A stretch of DNA of 55,337 nucleotides from an uncultured Eubacterium sp. Its GTDB lineage: Bacteria; Bacillota; Clostridia; Lachnospirales; Lachnospiraceae. Positions 1 to 9,042 of the stretch are shown piece after piece (positions within the stretch are counted from its first letter, which is position 1; each line of letters begins with the position of its first letter). Both the position numbers and the translations under genes were made by a program. Below the pieces are notes generated by a model. The model did not search any database. It worked only from the letters and a program-made list of their open reading frames with translations, and was not told the DNA's origin. The stretch spans positions 1 to 55,337 of the forward strand of contig CAMUML010000025.1 in NCBI GenBank assembly GCA_947089855.1, read 5' to 3'.

Positions 1-60
1 TAACTTATTAACTCTATAGCTCTTGTGGCTATATCATTATTATACTAGGAGGGAAGGTGC

Positions 61-849
61 ATGAAAAAATATATAGCGGTGGTCCGCTGTGGTTTTTTGG
101 ACGGCTGTGCCTACCGTGGCAATTTTATAACGGGTATGCTGGCAAATTTTATCCAGACGGCAGTGCTGTTTTTTGTCTGGAAAAGTATTTTTGCCTACCA
201 GGAGGTGGTCAATGGCTATACTTGGGAGCTTATGAGGCAGTATGTATTCGCGTCATTTTTATGCAGCAGCGTATTTTCTATGGGGTTTGAGATGGATACG
301 GCACAGCGTATTATCAAGGGGGATATTGTGATGGACCTGCTAAAGCCGATGCCATACCGCGGAATGCTGTTTTTCCGGATGCTTGGAACCGCAGGTATGG
401 AGTTTACAGCCGGGCTGGTACTGGTAGGGGCCGTATATCTGGCAGTAAACGGGCTGGCATATATCAGCCTGGTGCGCAGCTTGTTGTTTTTCGTTTCCCT
501 GCTGCTTGGGATGGGCATTAAATTTTGTATCCAATATTTATTTTCCCTGCTTTGCTTTTATACGGATAATGCCTATGGGGTGACAAAGGCGAGGGAGACG
601 CTTACGAACTTTTTTTCCGGGGCGCTGATCCCGTTGGAACTGTTTCCGGGGGTTTTTGGAAAAGCCGTGCAGTGGCTGCCGTTTCGTGGGATTGTATCTA
701 CGCCCTGCAATATTTTTATAGGGGCTATCCCACTGGAAAACTGCCTGCCCCAAATGCTGCTGCAGTTTTTTTGGATCTTGCTGCTATATGGGCTTGGGGC
801 GCTGCTTGGAAAAAAAGCGTTTGGCGTAATCGCGATGTACGGAGGGTAA
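61..849 (+). CDS. ABC-2 type transporter permease (first of a pair)
   Basis: Integral membrane permease of about 262 residues with six likely hydrophobic segments, resembling the ABC-2 permeases related to daunorubicin exporters (the COG4587/DUF990-type subunit). The ATG at 61 follows AGGAGG at 47-52. The next gene is a second permease of similar size 9 bp downstream. In this family the usual order is ATPase, permease, permease, so the ATPase gene probably lies just left of the window. The substrate cannot be told from sequence. The motif DIVMDLLKPMP after the second segment fits this family ('G/D-L-L-x-P'). Confidence 0.75.
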   Translation: MKKYIAVVRCGFLDGCAYRGNFITGMLANFIQTAVLFFVWKSIFAYQEVVNGYTWELMRQYVFASFLCSSVFSMGFEMDTAQRIIKGDIVMDLLKPMPYRGMLFFRMLGTAGMEFTAGLVLVGAVYLAVNGLAYISLVRSLLFFVSLLLGMGIKFCIQYLFSLLCFYTDNAYGVTKARETLTNFFSGALIPLELFPGVFGKAVQWLPFRGIVSTPCNIFIGAIPLENCLPQMLLQFFWILLLYGLGALLGKKAFGVIAMYGG

Positions 850-858
850 GAAGGCGGA

Positions 859-1659
859 ATGAAAAAATGGAAACGGTATCTAAAATTGTATGTTTTAATA
901 GAAATCCAGAATATAAGGTCGCTGGCGCAGTACCGGGCGGATTTTGTAATCATGGTGGTTTTTCTGTTATTTTCGCAAGCCTGCAGCCTGGCATGCATTG
1001 GGGTCATTTACAGCAATATCCCGCAGGTTGGCGGCTGGACGTTATGGGAAATCCTGCTGTTGTATGGGTTTTTGCTGTTTTCCGAAGGCTGCATTAATTT
1101 TTTCTTTCAAGGGGCTTGGAAAATCGCAAATGCCATACGGGATGCAGATATGGACCGGTTCCTGGTGCGGCCACTGCCGGTTGGGCTGCAGCTTTTGACA
1201 TCGAAGATTGACTTTGATGGGCTGAATAAAATGGTAGTTGCATTGGCGGTGTTTGCGGTTGGGGCGGGCCGCTGCGGGATTGTATGGAATGCCAAAAAAA
1301 TATGTTTGGCCGTAATATTTTTGCTGGAAGCTTGTGTCATACGTGTTTGTATGGTCTGGGTGGCAAGCTGTGCGTCGTTTTGGATGGAAGGAGGGCGCAA
1401 TAGCCTGAATTTTTTTGTAATTTCTTTGGGGGAACTGGCAAAATATCCAATGCCGGTATTCCCGGCGCTATTGCGGGGGATATTTGGGTATGTAGTCCCT
1501 TATGCATTTGTCAGCTATTATCCGGCCGGTTATTTGCTGGGAAAACATGGGATGGCGGCAGGCGCCGCCTGTATGCCGCTTGTCTGCATTTTCATGGTGT
1601 CCCTTTCCTGTGCTGTTTTAAAAAAAGGGCTTTCCCGGTATGAAAGCTGCAGCCATTAA
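859..1659 (+). CDS. ABC-2 type transporter permease (second of a pair)
   Basis: Membrane protein of 266 residues, the likely partner of the preceding permease (COG3694-type). It starts 9 bp after the upstream stop, with an AAGGCGG ribosome site, so the two are translated as a unit. It shares the loop motif 'ADMDRFLVRPLPVGLQ', equivalent to 'DLLKPMP' in the partner, which is typical of these paired permeases. Five to six hydrophobic stretches are visible. It would form a heterodimeric channel energised by an ATPase encoded outside the window. Substrate unknown. Confidence 0.75.
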   Translation: MKKWKRYLKLYVLIEIQNIRSLAQYRADFVIMVVFLLFSQACSLACIGVIYSNIPQVGGWTLWEILLLYGFLLFSEGCINFFFQGAWKIANAIRDADMDRFLVRPLPVGLQLLTSKIDFDGLNKMVVALAVFAVGAGRCGIVWNAKKICLAVIFLLEACVIRVCMVWVASCASFWMEGGRNSLNFFVISLGELAKYPMPVFPALLRGIFGYVVPYAFVSYYPAGYLLGKHGMAAGAACMPLVCIFMVSLSCAVLKKGLSRYESCSH

Positions 1660-1930
1660 GGAACTATAAAGTTTGCCAAATAACGCTGCCCAAGGGCGCC
1701 GTTGCCTTGAACCATATGGTAAACGTTGCCGCATGTAAGTATATATCATGGTTTGGCAATAGAAATAAGTACAAAAATGGCTTATAAACACACTGCAGGA
1801 AACGTATGAAAAACGTATAAAAAATAAACTTGATTTTTATGTCCTTGTGTTGTAGAGTTGATGTGGTGAATTTTGATGGATTTTTGATAAATTTTAGGTT
1901 AGTTTTTCGGTACATAAAGGAGAATGAAAT

Positions 1931-3223
1931 ATGAAAAAGATACCATTTGTTACAAACAGGCAGGTACAGGAAATCATCCGGCAATTTCCGACGCCGTTTC
2001 ATTTATATGACGAAAAAGGTATCCGTGCCAATGCACAGGCAGTCAGGGATGCATTTGCATGGAACAAAGGGTATAAAGAGTATTTTGCAGTAAAAGCAGA
2101 GCCAAACCCATTTATTATCCAGATATTGAAAGAATATGGCTGTGGGTGCGACTGTTCCTCGCTTACGGAGCTGATGCTTTCGGATGCGTCCGGGGTAGTT
2201 GGGGAAAATATCATGTTTTCCTCCAATAATACGCCAGCGGAAGAATTTCAAGCGGCAGCAAAGCTGGGGGCAATTATAAATTTGGATGATATTACCCATA
2301 TTGATTTTTTGGAACAGGCCATTGGGTATATTCCAGAAACGATAAGCTGCCGTTATAACCCAGGCGGTGTATATGCGATCAGCAATGGCATTATGGATAA
2401 CCCAGGCGATGCAAAATATGGGTTTACGAAAGCGCAGCTGTTTGAAGGCTACCGGGCCTTAAAGGAAAAAGGTGCCAAACGCTTTGGGCTGCATTCATTT
2501 TTGGTAAGCAATACCGTGACCAATGATTATTACCCGGCGCTTGCAAAGACGCTGTTTGAACTGGCTGTGGAGATCAAACAGGAGCTTGGCATTGCGGTCA
2601 GTTTTATCAACTTGTCCGGCGGCGTGGGCATTGCGTACCGTCCAGATGAAGTGCCAAATGATATTATAGCGATCGGGGAAGGGGTACACAAAGTATTTGA
2701 CGAGGTATTGGTGCCGGCAGGGCTTGGCAATACGGCTATTTATACGGAAATGGGGCGTTTTATGACAGGGCCTTATGGATGCCTCGTAACAACAGCGGTG
2801 CATGAAAAGCACACGTATAAAGACTATATCGGCGTAGACGCATGTGCGGCAAACCTGATGCGCCCAGCAATGTACGGCGCTTACCACCATATTACGGTAA
2901 TGGGGAAGGAAGATGCTGCCTGCAGCCATAAATATGATATTGTAGGTTCCCTTTGTGAAAATAACGATAAATTTGCGGTAGACCGTATGCTGCCGGAGAT
3001 TGCAGTAGGCGATGTACTGGTCATCCACGATACTGGCGCGCATGGATTTGCAATGGGGTATAATTATAATGGACGGTTATGGTCGGCAGAAGTATTGCTA
3101 AAAGCAGACGGTACACCGCAGTTGATCCGCCGTGCACAGACGCCGCAGGATTATTTTGCGACGTTGGACTGTTTTGGCCTGCCGTTTCGTACAGAATTAG
3201 GCGCTACGCCTAAAAACAGTTAA
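1931..3223 (+). CDS. lysA: Diaminopimelate decarboxylase-type PLP enzyme
   Basis: 430-residue fold-type III PLP decarboxylase. The PLP lysine is K55 in YFAVKAEPNP. A glycine-rich phosphate-binding stretch, LSGGVGIAYRP, lies at 228-238. The second-subunit catalytic Cys motif is GSLCENNDKF (C342), and the C-terminal MGYNYNGRLWSAEVL matches the family's 'YN-x-R-x-AEVL' end. LysA converts meso-diaminopimelate to lysine. The HSFLVSN stretch at 188-194 replaces the more usual HxGS, so this is a divergent branch, and another D-amino-acid or carboxynorspermidine-type substrate cannot be excluded. The ATG at 1931 follows AAAGGAG at 1917-1923. It stands alone between two transporter groups, with about 270 bp upstream and 258 bp downstream. 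Confidence 0.8.
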   Translation: MKKIPFVTNRQVQEIIRQFPTPFHLYDEKGIRANAQAVRDAFAWNKGYKEYFAVKAEPNPFIIQILKEYGCGCDCSSLTELMLSDASGVVGENIMFSSNNTPAEEFQAAAKLGAIINLDDITHIDFLEQAIGYIPETISCRYNPGGVYAISNGIMDNPGDAKYGFTKAQLFEGYRALKEKGAKRFGLHSFLVSNTVTNDYYPALAKTLFELAVEIKQELGIAVSFINLSGGVGIAYRPDEVPNDIIAIGEGVHKVFDEVLVPAGLGNTAIYTEMGRFMTGPYGCLVTTAVHEKHTYKDYIGVDACAANLMRPAMYGAYHHITVMGKEDAACSHKYDIVGSLCENNDKFAVDRMLPEIAVGDVLVIHDTGAHGFAMGYNYNGRLWSAEVLLKADGTPQLIRRAQTPQDYFATLDCFGLPFRTELGATPKNS

Positions 3224-3481
3224 GGCCAAGGCTATTTGTTCCGATACGGATACAAATGTAAGTATGATTCTGGAAATGTATACTTTTTCAGACAGACGAT
3301 TAAAATACCGGATTATGGATTATTTTATTCTATTATGTTCAAAAAGTCAATGCAGCAAGCTTTATTTTCAGCACTTATATCTAAATAAAATTTTATCGGA
3401 AAAAGTATAGTTTTAGAGGAAAAATTTTAGCCATGTCAAGATTATCCGGATTCGGAAATTATTTTTTACGCAGGAGGGAAT

Positions 3482-4423
3482 ATGTCATTACTAGTTTCGG
3501 ATTTAGTAAAGAAATACGGGGATCGTACGGTGGTTGACCACCTGTCCTTTTCCCTGGAAAAGCCAGGCGTGTATGCGCTGCTTGGTACAAACGGGGCAGG
3601 CAAAAGCACTTCGATACGCATGATCCTTGGGATATTGGCAAAAGACGGAGGGAAGGTGCTTTGGAATGGAAGCCCGCTGGATGCTATGCATAAGAATGTG
3701 GGGTATCTGGCAGAAGAGCGGGGGCTGTATCCAAAGTACACGTTGATGGACCAGCTAAAATACTTCGCAGCATTAAAAGGGGTGCCTCCAGAGACGGCAA
3801 AACAGCGGATCGCCTATTGGGCAAAACGGCTGCAGGTAGAAGAATACCTGTATCCGAAAAAGGCGAAAAACGGGAGGAAAAGAAAGGAAAAGGAAAAGAC
3901 CGCAGACCAGCTTTCCAAAGGGAACCAGCAAAAAATCCAGCTAATGGCTGCGCTTTTATCCGAGCCAGACCTGCTGGTGCTGGACGAGCCGTTAAGCGGG
4001 CTTGACCCGGTCAATACCGATTTGTTTAAAGGCATTATCCATGAAGAAGTAGAAAAAGGCAAATATTTGATTATGTCTTCCCATCAGATGGCGACGATCG
4101 AAGAATTTTGCGAAGATATTACCATTTTAAACCGCGGGAAAGCGGTATTGCAGGGCAACCTAAACCAGATCAAAAAAGGCTATGGCAGGGTCAACCTGTT
4201 TGTAAAATGCGATACGGATTTTAAGGATATTGTACAAAAGCACGGGCTCCCAGTTGTTAACGATTCCCCGGACGGCACGCAGCTAAAAGTTACAGAAGAA
4301 ACGCAGGCACAGGCATTTTTGGCAGATCTGCTGCGGGCGGATAAAAATATTGTCCGTTTTGAATTAAGGGAGCCTTCCCTGCATGAAATTTTTATTGAAA
4401 AGGCGGGCGAAGATCATGAGTAG
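3482..4423 (+). CDS. ABC transporter ATP-binding protein (NatA-like)
   Basis: Cytoplasmic ATPase subunit of 313 residues. Walker A is GTNGAGKS (35-42), the signature is LSKGNQQ (144-150), Walker B is LLVLDEP (164-170) and the H-loop is SSHQM (H201). The C-terminal 90 residues match the extra domain of COG4152-type ATPases (NatA and relatives), which pair with ABC-2 permeases. A strongly basic insert of about 14 residues (126-139, rich in K, R and E) precedes the signature, which is unusual. The ATG at 3482 has AGGAGGG just upstream. It overlaps the next gene by 8 bp, so the two are translationally coupled. Export of sodium or small toxic molecules is the usual family role; the substrate here is unknown. 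Confidence 0.88.
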   Translation: MSLLVSDLVKKYGDRTVVDHLSFSLEKPGVYALLGTNGAGKSTSIRMILGILAKDGGKVLWNGSPLDAMHKNVGYLAEERGLYPKYTLMDQLKYFAALKGVPPETAKQRIAYWAKRLQVEEYLYPKKAKNGRKRKEKEKTADQLSKGNQQKIQLMAALLSEPDLLVLDEPLSGLDPVNTDLFKGIIHEEVEKGKYLIMSSHQMATIEEFCEDITILNRGKAVLQGNLNQIKKGYGRVNLFVKCDTDFKDIVQKHGLPVVNDSPDGTQLKVTEETQAQAFLADLLRADKNIVRFELREPSLHEIFIEKAGEDHE

Positions 4424-5765
4424 GGAAAATTTTCTAGGATGGAAGCAGGTGTTTTTGTTTTCGTTCAAAGAGGGGATACGGGAGAAGTCGTACCGTGGCC
4501 TTTTAATTACGTTTTGTGCCATCCTGCTGGTATCTGCACCCATTATGACCTTTGTGAAAAACAATGGTTCTAAAAAAGACGCAAATTCAAGTATCAGCGT
4601 TGTTTTGGTATATGATGCGACAGGGATGCAGATTTCCTATCAGGATGCATTGGCAGGGGGGCGTTATCAAAATACTGCTGTGATAGGCCAGCCAGAGGAT
4701 GGCTTTGAGGAAAAGCTGCAGGAGCTGGAAAAAGCGGAAGGCAGCACAGAAGTTGCAGTCCGGCTGGCTTACGATGCAAACGGGTATTTTGATATGACCG
4801 TTGCACATGCCAAAGGCAGCGGTATCAGTGAAGAAGATCTAAATATGGCCTGCGAAGACTTAAAGCAATATTTTCAAAAAGCAAGGCTGCAGGCGCTGCA
4901 TGTTTCCAAGGAACAGGCGGATTACTTAAACCAGAGTGTGGAAAGCAGCGTGGAATTTTTAACGGAAGACGGAAAACTGTCACAGGAGGAAAGTTCAGGC
5001 ATCAGCTACCAGGAATATATGGTGATGCTCGTTGGCATAATGGTCGTTACGATGTTTATTTCTTTTAGCGGTACCCAGGTAGCGACTGCAGTAGTAACCG
5101 AAAAATCAACGAAAGTGATCGAATATCTAATTTTGCATGTGAAGCCGCTTGCCCTGTTGATTGGGAAAGTACTTGCGGTTTTCCTGCTTGTCTTGATCCA
5201 GTTTGCCTGTATGGGGGCTAGCTACTTGCTCTCTGTAGTATTAAACAGTGCCATATGGCGCGGACAGGCGCAAAACCCTGCAGATGCATTTTCCGATTTT
5301 ACTAGCTGTTTAGTTGCGGCCAGCCCAGCTACTATATTGCTGTCGCTGCTGGTTATTTTAGCCGGGGTGTTGTTTTATTGTATTTTTGCGGGGCTTATCG
5401 GGGCTTCCGTCAGCAAGATGGAAGAAATGACGGAAGGGATGAAGATGTTCCAGTTTATTATGATCGTCGGCGCATATTTAAGCATTGGCCTGTGCATCGC
5501 TGAAATGGCCGGCGGGGCAAATGTGCTGCTGGAAAATCTATGCATTTTCCTTCCGCTTTCAACGCCGTTTATTGTGCCTGCAATGCTGCTGATGGGGAAG
5601 GCCAGTGTAGCAGCAGGGCTTGCCAGCCTGGCCATCCTGTTTGCGGCAATTGTCCTGCTGTTCCTATTTACAGCAAAAGTATATGGTACGATGATCTTGT
5701 ATCAGGGAAAGACTTTGAAAGTGAAGCAGATCATTGGTATTGCCCAAAACAAGGAGATTAAATAG
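4416..5765 (+). CDS. ABC-2 family transporter permease (NatB-like)
   Basis: Permease partner of the upstream ATPase, about 449 residues from the ATG at 4416, which sits inside the ATPase stop region (ATGAGTAG overlap). An in-frame ATG at 4383 would lie deep in the ATPase gene, and the AGGCGG at 4401-4406 favours 4416. The topology fits NatB/YhaP proteins: one N-terminal membrane segment, a large extracytoplasmic domain of about 170 residues, then five or six C-terminal segments. The conserved 'TEKSTKVIEYLILHVKP' loop, typical of ABC-2 membrane subunits, lies between the second and third segments. Confidence 0.85.
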   Translation: MSRENFLGWKQVFLFSFKEGIREKSYRGLLITFCAILLVSAPIMTFVKNNGSKKDANSSISVVLVYDATGMQISYQDALAGGRYQNTAVIGQPEDGFEEKLQELEKAEGSTEVAVRLAYDANGYFDMTVAHAKGSGISEEDLNMACEDLKQYFQKARLQALHVSKEQADYLNQSVESSVEFLTEDGKLSQEESSGISYQEYMVMLVGIMVVTMFISFSGTQVATAVVTEKSTKVIEYLILHVKPLALLIGKVLAVFLLVLIQFACMGASYLLSVVLNSAIWRGQAQNPADAFSDFTSCLVAASPATILLSLLVILAGVLFYCIFAGLIGASVSKMEEMTEGMKMFQFIMIVGAYLSIGLCIAEMAGGANVLLENLCIFLPLSTPFIVPAMLLMGKASVAAGLASLAILFAAIVLLFLFTAKVYGTMILYQGKTLKVKQIIGIAQNKEIK

Positions 5766-5809
5766 CAGGCATCAGGAAATCATTTATGGAAAATGGAGGA
5801 AGCACAAGT

Positions 5810-7138
5810 ATGGATAACAAGCTTCTTTATGAAGGGCGCCAGGTGTTTCGCTTTACCTTCCGCCAGGGGATATTGACCAAAGGCTTTAAAAGCGGGATGG
5901 TAATTGTAATGGTGCTTTTGGCAGCAGCCGGGATCATCAGTAATATTGCAATGGCGTTTTCCCAGAAAAACGGTTCCGGGGTTTCCCCGGTCCAACGGGT
6001 TTATATTATCAATGAAAGCGGGCTGGATGCTTTTGCTACAGACTGGTTTTTGTCGCAGTTTCAGGAAAAATATCCAAAACTGTCCTTTGCGGAAGCATCC
6101 GGTACCGAAGCAGATGTGGCAGGCGCCATGCAGGATGGCGCTAAAGATTTGATCGTCAAAGTGGCGAAGGAAGGGCAGGGGTATACCGTAAAAGCCGTTG
6201 TCCCATACCAGTCCAGCATCAGCGAAGGGGAAGCAGAAGAGTTTTGCCAGGATTTTTCTATATTAGTTGAGCAGGGCAAGCTGCTTTCGACGGATATTTC
6301 CGCGGAAGACCTTGCAATGGCAATGGGCGAAGTATCGGTAAACCAGATCCAGGCAGGCGAAGAGGATGAAACGATAGGCGAAATCATTGCAAAAATGGCG
6401 ATACCGCTGCTGACGGTTATGGTTATTTATTTTATGATCTTAGTATATGGGCAGAGTATGGGGAGCGTCGTAAGCATTGAAAAATCTTCCAAGCTGGTCG
6501 AATATCTGCTGACCCTTGCAAACCCGTTTAGCATCATTTTTGGAAAAATTACGGCAATGGCGTCGATTGCGGTGTTGCAGGTATTTATCTGGCTGGGGAC
6601 GCTGGCAGGTTCGTTTTTCCTGGGCGATTATATTGCTAGGGAATGGGTATACAGCGGCTACCACAATATCGTATTGCAGACGCTTGACCTGCTGCGCAGC
6701 GAAGAGGCTGGCGCGGCATTCCAGACGGGTGCCGTTATTTTGGCTTTATTTACACTTTGCCTGTCATTTTTATTTTATTGCATGCTGGCAGGGATGGTTG
6801 CATCGTTTATTTCTAAGGCAGAAGAACTGGCGCAGGTTATGGGGTCTTACCAAGTGGTTGTGATTTTGGCATTTTTTGGCGCCTATATGATCCCAATGCA
6901 GGGGAAAGAATGGATGATTACTGCGGTGCGCATTATCCCGTTTACAAGTGCGTATGTGTTGCCGGGGGATATTCTGGTTGGGAATGTGCCTTTGGGGCAA
7001 GGGATGCTGTATGTAGGCATCTTGCTGCTTTCCATCGTAGTACTTGTATATCTAACCGGAAAGGTGTATAAAAACCAGCTGTTCCATAGCGGGCAGGGCA
7101 ACTTGCTGCAGCGGATGCTGAAAAAGAAGGCGGGATAA
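5810..7138 (+). CDS. ABC-2 family transporter permease, paralog of the upstream permease
   Basis: About 442 residues with the same plan as the preceding gene: N-terminal segment, outer domain, and a C-terminal membrane bundle with the loop 'IEKSSKLVEYLLTLANP'. The two permeases are therefore tandem paralogs that probably form a heterodimer over the ATPase at 3482. The ATG at 5810 is preceded by GGAGGA at 5795-5800 with good spacing. A longer in-frame start at 5786 lacks a good ribosome site. The gene ends about 55 bp before the promoter of the tRNA. No terminator is obvious. Confidence 0.82.
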   Translation: MDNKLLYEGRQVFRFTFRQGILTKGFKSGMVIVMVLLAAAGIISNIAMAFSQKNGSGVSPVQRVYIINESGLDAFATDWFLSQFQEKYPKLSFAEASGTEADVAGAMQDGAKDLIVKVAKEGQGYTVKAVVPYQSSISEGEAEEFCQDFSILVEQGKLLSTDISAEDLAMAMGEVSVNQIQAGEEDETIGEIIAKMAIPLLTVMVIYFMILVYGQSMGSVVSIEKSSKLVEYLLTLANPFSIIFGKITAMASIAVLQVFIWLGTLAGSFFLGDYIAREWVYSGYHNIVLQTLDLLRSEEAGAAFQTGAVILALFTLCLSFLFYCMLAGMVASFISKAEELAQVMGSYQVVVILAFFGAYMIPMQGKEWMITAVRIIPFTSAYVLPGDILVGNVPLGQGMLYVGILLLSIVVLVYLTGKVYKNQLFHSGQGNLLQRMLKKKAG

Positions 7139-7192
7139 ACGGGAAGCTGGATTGTGTTAGGGATGGAATTTTTGCTTTTTTAAAAAAAATGG

Positions 7193-7221
7193 TTGCATTG
7201 CTTCAAAAAATGTGATATGAT
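7193..7221 (+). promoter_or_regulatory. Sigma-A-type promoter of the tRNA-Leu gene
   Basis: TTGCAT (7193-7198), a 17-bp spacer, then TATGAT (7216-7221). The tRNA body begins 73 bp after the -10 box, consistent with a short 5' precursor. Seen directly in sequence; strength inferred. Confidence 0.7.
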
Positions 7222-7294
7222 ATTTCTTGTCCGGGTGAGCAGGGAAGCCGGAGTTGGTGATTGGTTTTGTTGCTTGCAAGGATGAGAAGTATCA

Positions 7295-7381
7295 GCCGGT
7301 GTGTCGGAATTGGCAGACGAGACAGACTCAAAATCTGTTATCCGCAAGGGTGTGTGGGTCCGAGTCCCACCACCGGCACCA
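7295..7381 (+). tRNA. tRNA-Leu (anticodon CAA), CCA encoded
   Basis: A class II tRNA fold. The acceptor stem is GCCGGTG/CACCGGC with discriminator A and encoded CCA. The anticodon stem ACAGA/TCTGT encloses the loop CTCAAAA (anticodon CAA, reading UUG). There is a long variable arm, as expected for Leu, and a T stem GTGGG/CCCAC. The D stem has an unusual but compensated first pair (T10-A25). The T loop reads TCCGAGT, with C where T/pseudouridine 55 is normally found. The gene sits exactly at the left border of an AT-richer accessory island, a classic integration position. Confidence 0.93.
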
Positions 7382-7575
7382 GACCTTAACAGCTCGTAAA
7401 CTCTTGATTTATCGGGGGTTGCGGGCTTTTCTTAATGCTCTGCGCTCTATGTATTATCCCCCACACATCAGCAGGTTTTTCATTTTCAGGATGATTTTCG
7501 GAGGGGCATTGGAGGGATATACGCCCAAAATTGCGTTGGAAGATGGCCTTTGCTTTTATTATGGGTTCTTATTGT

Positions 7576-8214
7576 TTATCGGCTCTGCGTCTTAGCGCCT
7601 GGCCCTTTGATGGTTTTCGATAATATAGCTCTAATTGCCCCTTTGGCGTGAATACGAACTACGCTAACCTCATCGTGCGTTGCTATATATTCTAATTTTT
7701 CTAAATATGGCCGCACAAACTCGGGCTTTCGTTTTCCTAATACCCGAAACATCTCTGGTGCTTCTATTCGGACTCTTTCGTTTTCATCGTTAAGAAGCTC
7801 TGCAAATATTGGCAAATAATCTTCATACACCGCCCATGTATTTGTCGCAATGTTTTCAGAAGCCCATATAAAACTTAACCGTACATTAGGGCTTTTATCT
7901 CCTGCCAAGGTAAATAGCCCCTTAAAATAAGGGGCAACAAGCGTGTAATCTGCCCTGCCAATTCGTCCTAAAGCATTAGCGGTACGCTCTCTTAATAAGT
8001 CATTTTCCGAAACGGTAAAAGAAGCAATATCTTTTATATAGGGTGCGGCTTCTTGCGGATATATCAACCCCATCTCTCCAAGCAGCCACATTGCTTTAGC
8101 TGTTATTTTAGGGGATTGATTTTTAAGTAAAGAAGCTACATAGGGGATATTTTGTTTCCAAATAGTTTTATCTTTTGTCAGTTGGCCGAGTTCACGATAT
8201 AATTTTTCATCCAT
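7576..8214 (-). CDS. HEAT-repeat protein
   Basis: 212 residues made almost entirely of paired amphipathic helices of HEAT type (for example 'KAMWLLGEMGLIYPQEAAPYIKDI' is read as one repeat unit, split here by position: helices near 40-62, 77-105, 111-150 and 165-205). Such alpha-solenoids bind proteins or nucleic acids; no catalytic motif is visible, and DNA-alkylation-repair (AlkD) relatives share the fold. It is transcribed away from a PadR regulator 190 bp away, suggesting a regulator-target pair. Base composition is lower in GC than the chromosomal genes on either side. The last residues, GPGAKTQSR, look like the usual C-terminus of Cys-rich KTR proteins, so the 3' end may be a fusion. 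Confidence 0.7.
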   Translation of the reverse strand: MDEKLYRELGQLTKDKTIWKQNIPYVASLLKNQSPKITAKAMWLLGEMGLIYPQEAAPYIKDIASFTVSENDLLRERTANALGRIGRADYTLVAPYFKGLFTLAGDKSPNVRLSFIWASENIATNTWAVYEDYLPIFAELLNDENERVRIEAPEMFRVLGKRKPEFVRPYLEKLEYIATHDEVSVVRIHAKGAIRAILSKTIKGPGAKTQSR

Positions 8215-8324
8215 AAACGTTGTTTTTACCTTTCTTTTCTATCCGCTCTCACAAGCATAATAAATATTGCAACAATTATGCACAATGTAATACCTTTTTG
8301 GGTATTCCATTTGAAGTTCGGCTG

Positions 8325-8369
8325 TGGTATAATAGTAGTGCTTATAAAAACTACTTTATATATATAGTA
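8325..8369 (+). promoter_or_regulatory. Extended -10 promoter and candidate PadR operator
   Basis: TGGTATAAT (8325-8333) is an extended -10 box upstream of the padR-type gene. Just downstream, TACTTTATATATATAGTA (8352-8369) is a near-perfect palindrome placed where a repressor would block transcription. Autoregulation by the PadR protein and control of the divergent HEAT gene are inferred. Confidence 0.45.
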
Positions 8370-8404
8370 ATACGAATGCAACAAAATGTCAAGGAGGAAA
8401 CTGT

Positions 8405-8953
8405 ATGTTATCAAAACCTGCCACTATGCTTTTGGGCCTTATTTATGAAAAACCTCTTAACGCATATGAAATAATAAAGCGCTTAAACTACATGAATGTA
8501 AAATGGTGGTTTAATATTGCTGATTCAACCGTTTATTCTACGCTGAAATCCCTTGAAAAAAAGGAATACCTATTAGGTACAGCCGTGAAAGCCGGAAATA
8601 TGCCAGACCGCACCGTTTATAGCCTTTCTGACAAAGGGAAAGAAGAATTTATAGCTACGTTAAAAGCATCCATCTTACAATTCAATTACGATACAAATAT
8701 TTTTTCTATTGCCGCATTTTTTTTGAATGCATTAATGCCAGAGGAACAACAGGAGCTTTTACGGGAACGCCTTACCATCCTACAAAAATACCGTGCAGGC
8801 ATTGAAAAGCAAGTAAATCCATTATGGGAAAATCAGGTTTCCGCTATCCATTCCGCAAATGTAAAACGGATGATTGATCTAGTAGATGCGGAAATAACAG
8901 GAACAAGCCGTTTGCTTGAAAGCTGCAATAAAACGCATAATCCAAATTTATAA
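8405..8953 (+). CDS. PadR-family transcriptional regulator
   Basis: 182 residues. The N-terminal winged helix has the PadR pattern (ILGLIYEKPLNAYEIIKRL-like helix, then 'STVYSTLKSLEKKEYL' as the recognition helix and 'RTVYSLSDKGKEEF' as the wing). The C-terminal 90 residues form the helical dimerisation domain (Vir-like, two long helices). The ATG at 8405 follows AAGGAGG. It is divergent from the HEAT-repeat gene and probably controls it. Ligand unknown. Codon use is AT-rich relative to the flanking chromosomal genes, fitting acquired DNA. Confidence 0.88.
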   Translation: MLSKPATMLLGLIYEKPLNAYEIIKRLNYMNVKWWFNIADSTVYSTLKSLEKKEYLLGTAVKAGNMPDRTVYSLSDKGKEEFIATLKASILQFNYDTNIFSIAAFFLNALMPEEQQELLRERLTILQKYRAGIEKQVNPLWENQVSAIHSANVKRMIDLVDAEITGTSRLLESCNKTHNPNL

Positions 8954-9008
8954 AGATGGCCTCCTGCGCGTTATATCGCATACTTTTATCTCCGTTCTGA
9001 CATAAAAA

Positions 9009-9042
9009 AGCCGAGGGGCTTTCATATGAAAACCTCTCGGCT
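9009..9042 (-). terminator. Palindromic terminator-like hairpin, copy 1
   Basis: A 17-bp stem with one mismatch and almost no loop, beginning AGCCGAGGGG and ending CCTCTCGGCT. On the minus strand it is followed by CTTTTTTAT, so it would stop leftward transcription. A second copy lies at 9944-9978 in the same orientation, and similar sequence (CGTTCTGA-type, A-rich) adjoins both on the right-reading left flank. It is probably left over from an integrative element. It may also help end the padR transcript. Confidence 0.6.

Noticed and set aside
1664-2002. Leftward 112-codon frame before lysA
   Set aside because: It spans the AT-rich spacer and the start of lysA antisense, with no ribosome site or family match.
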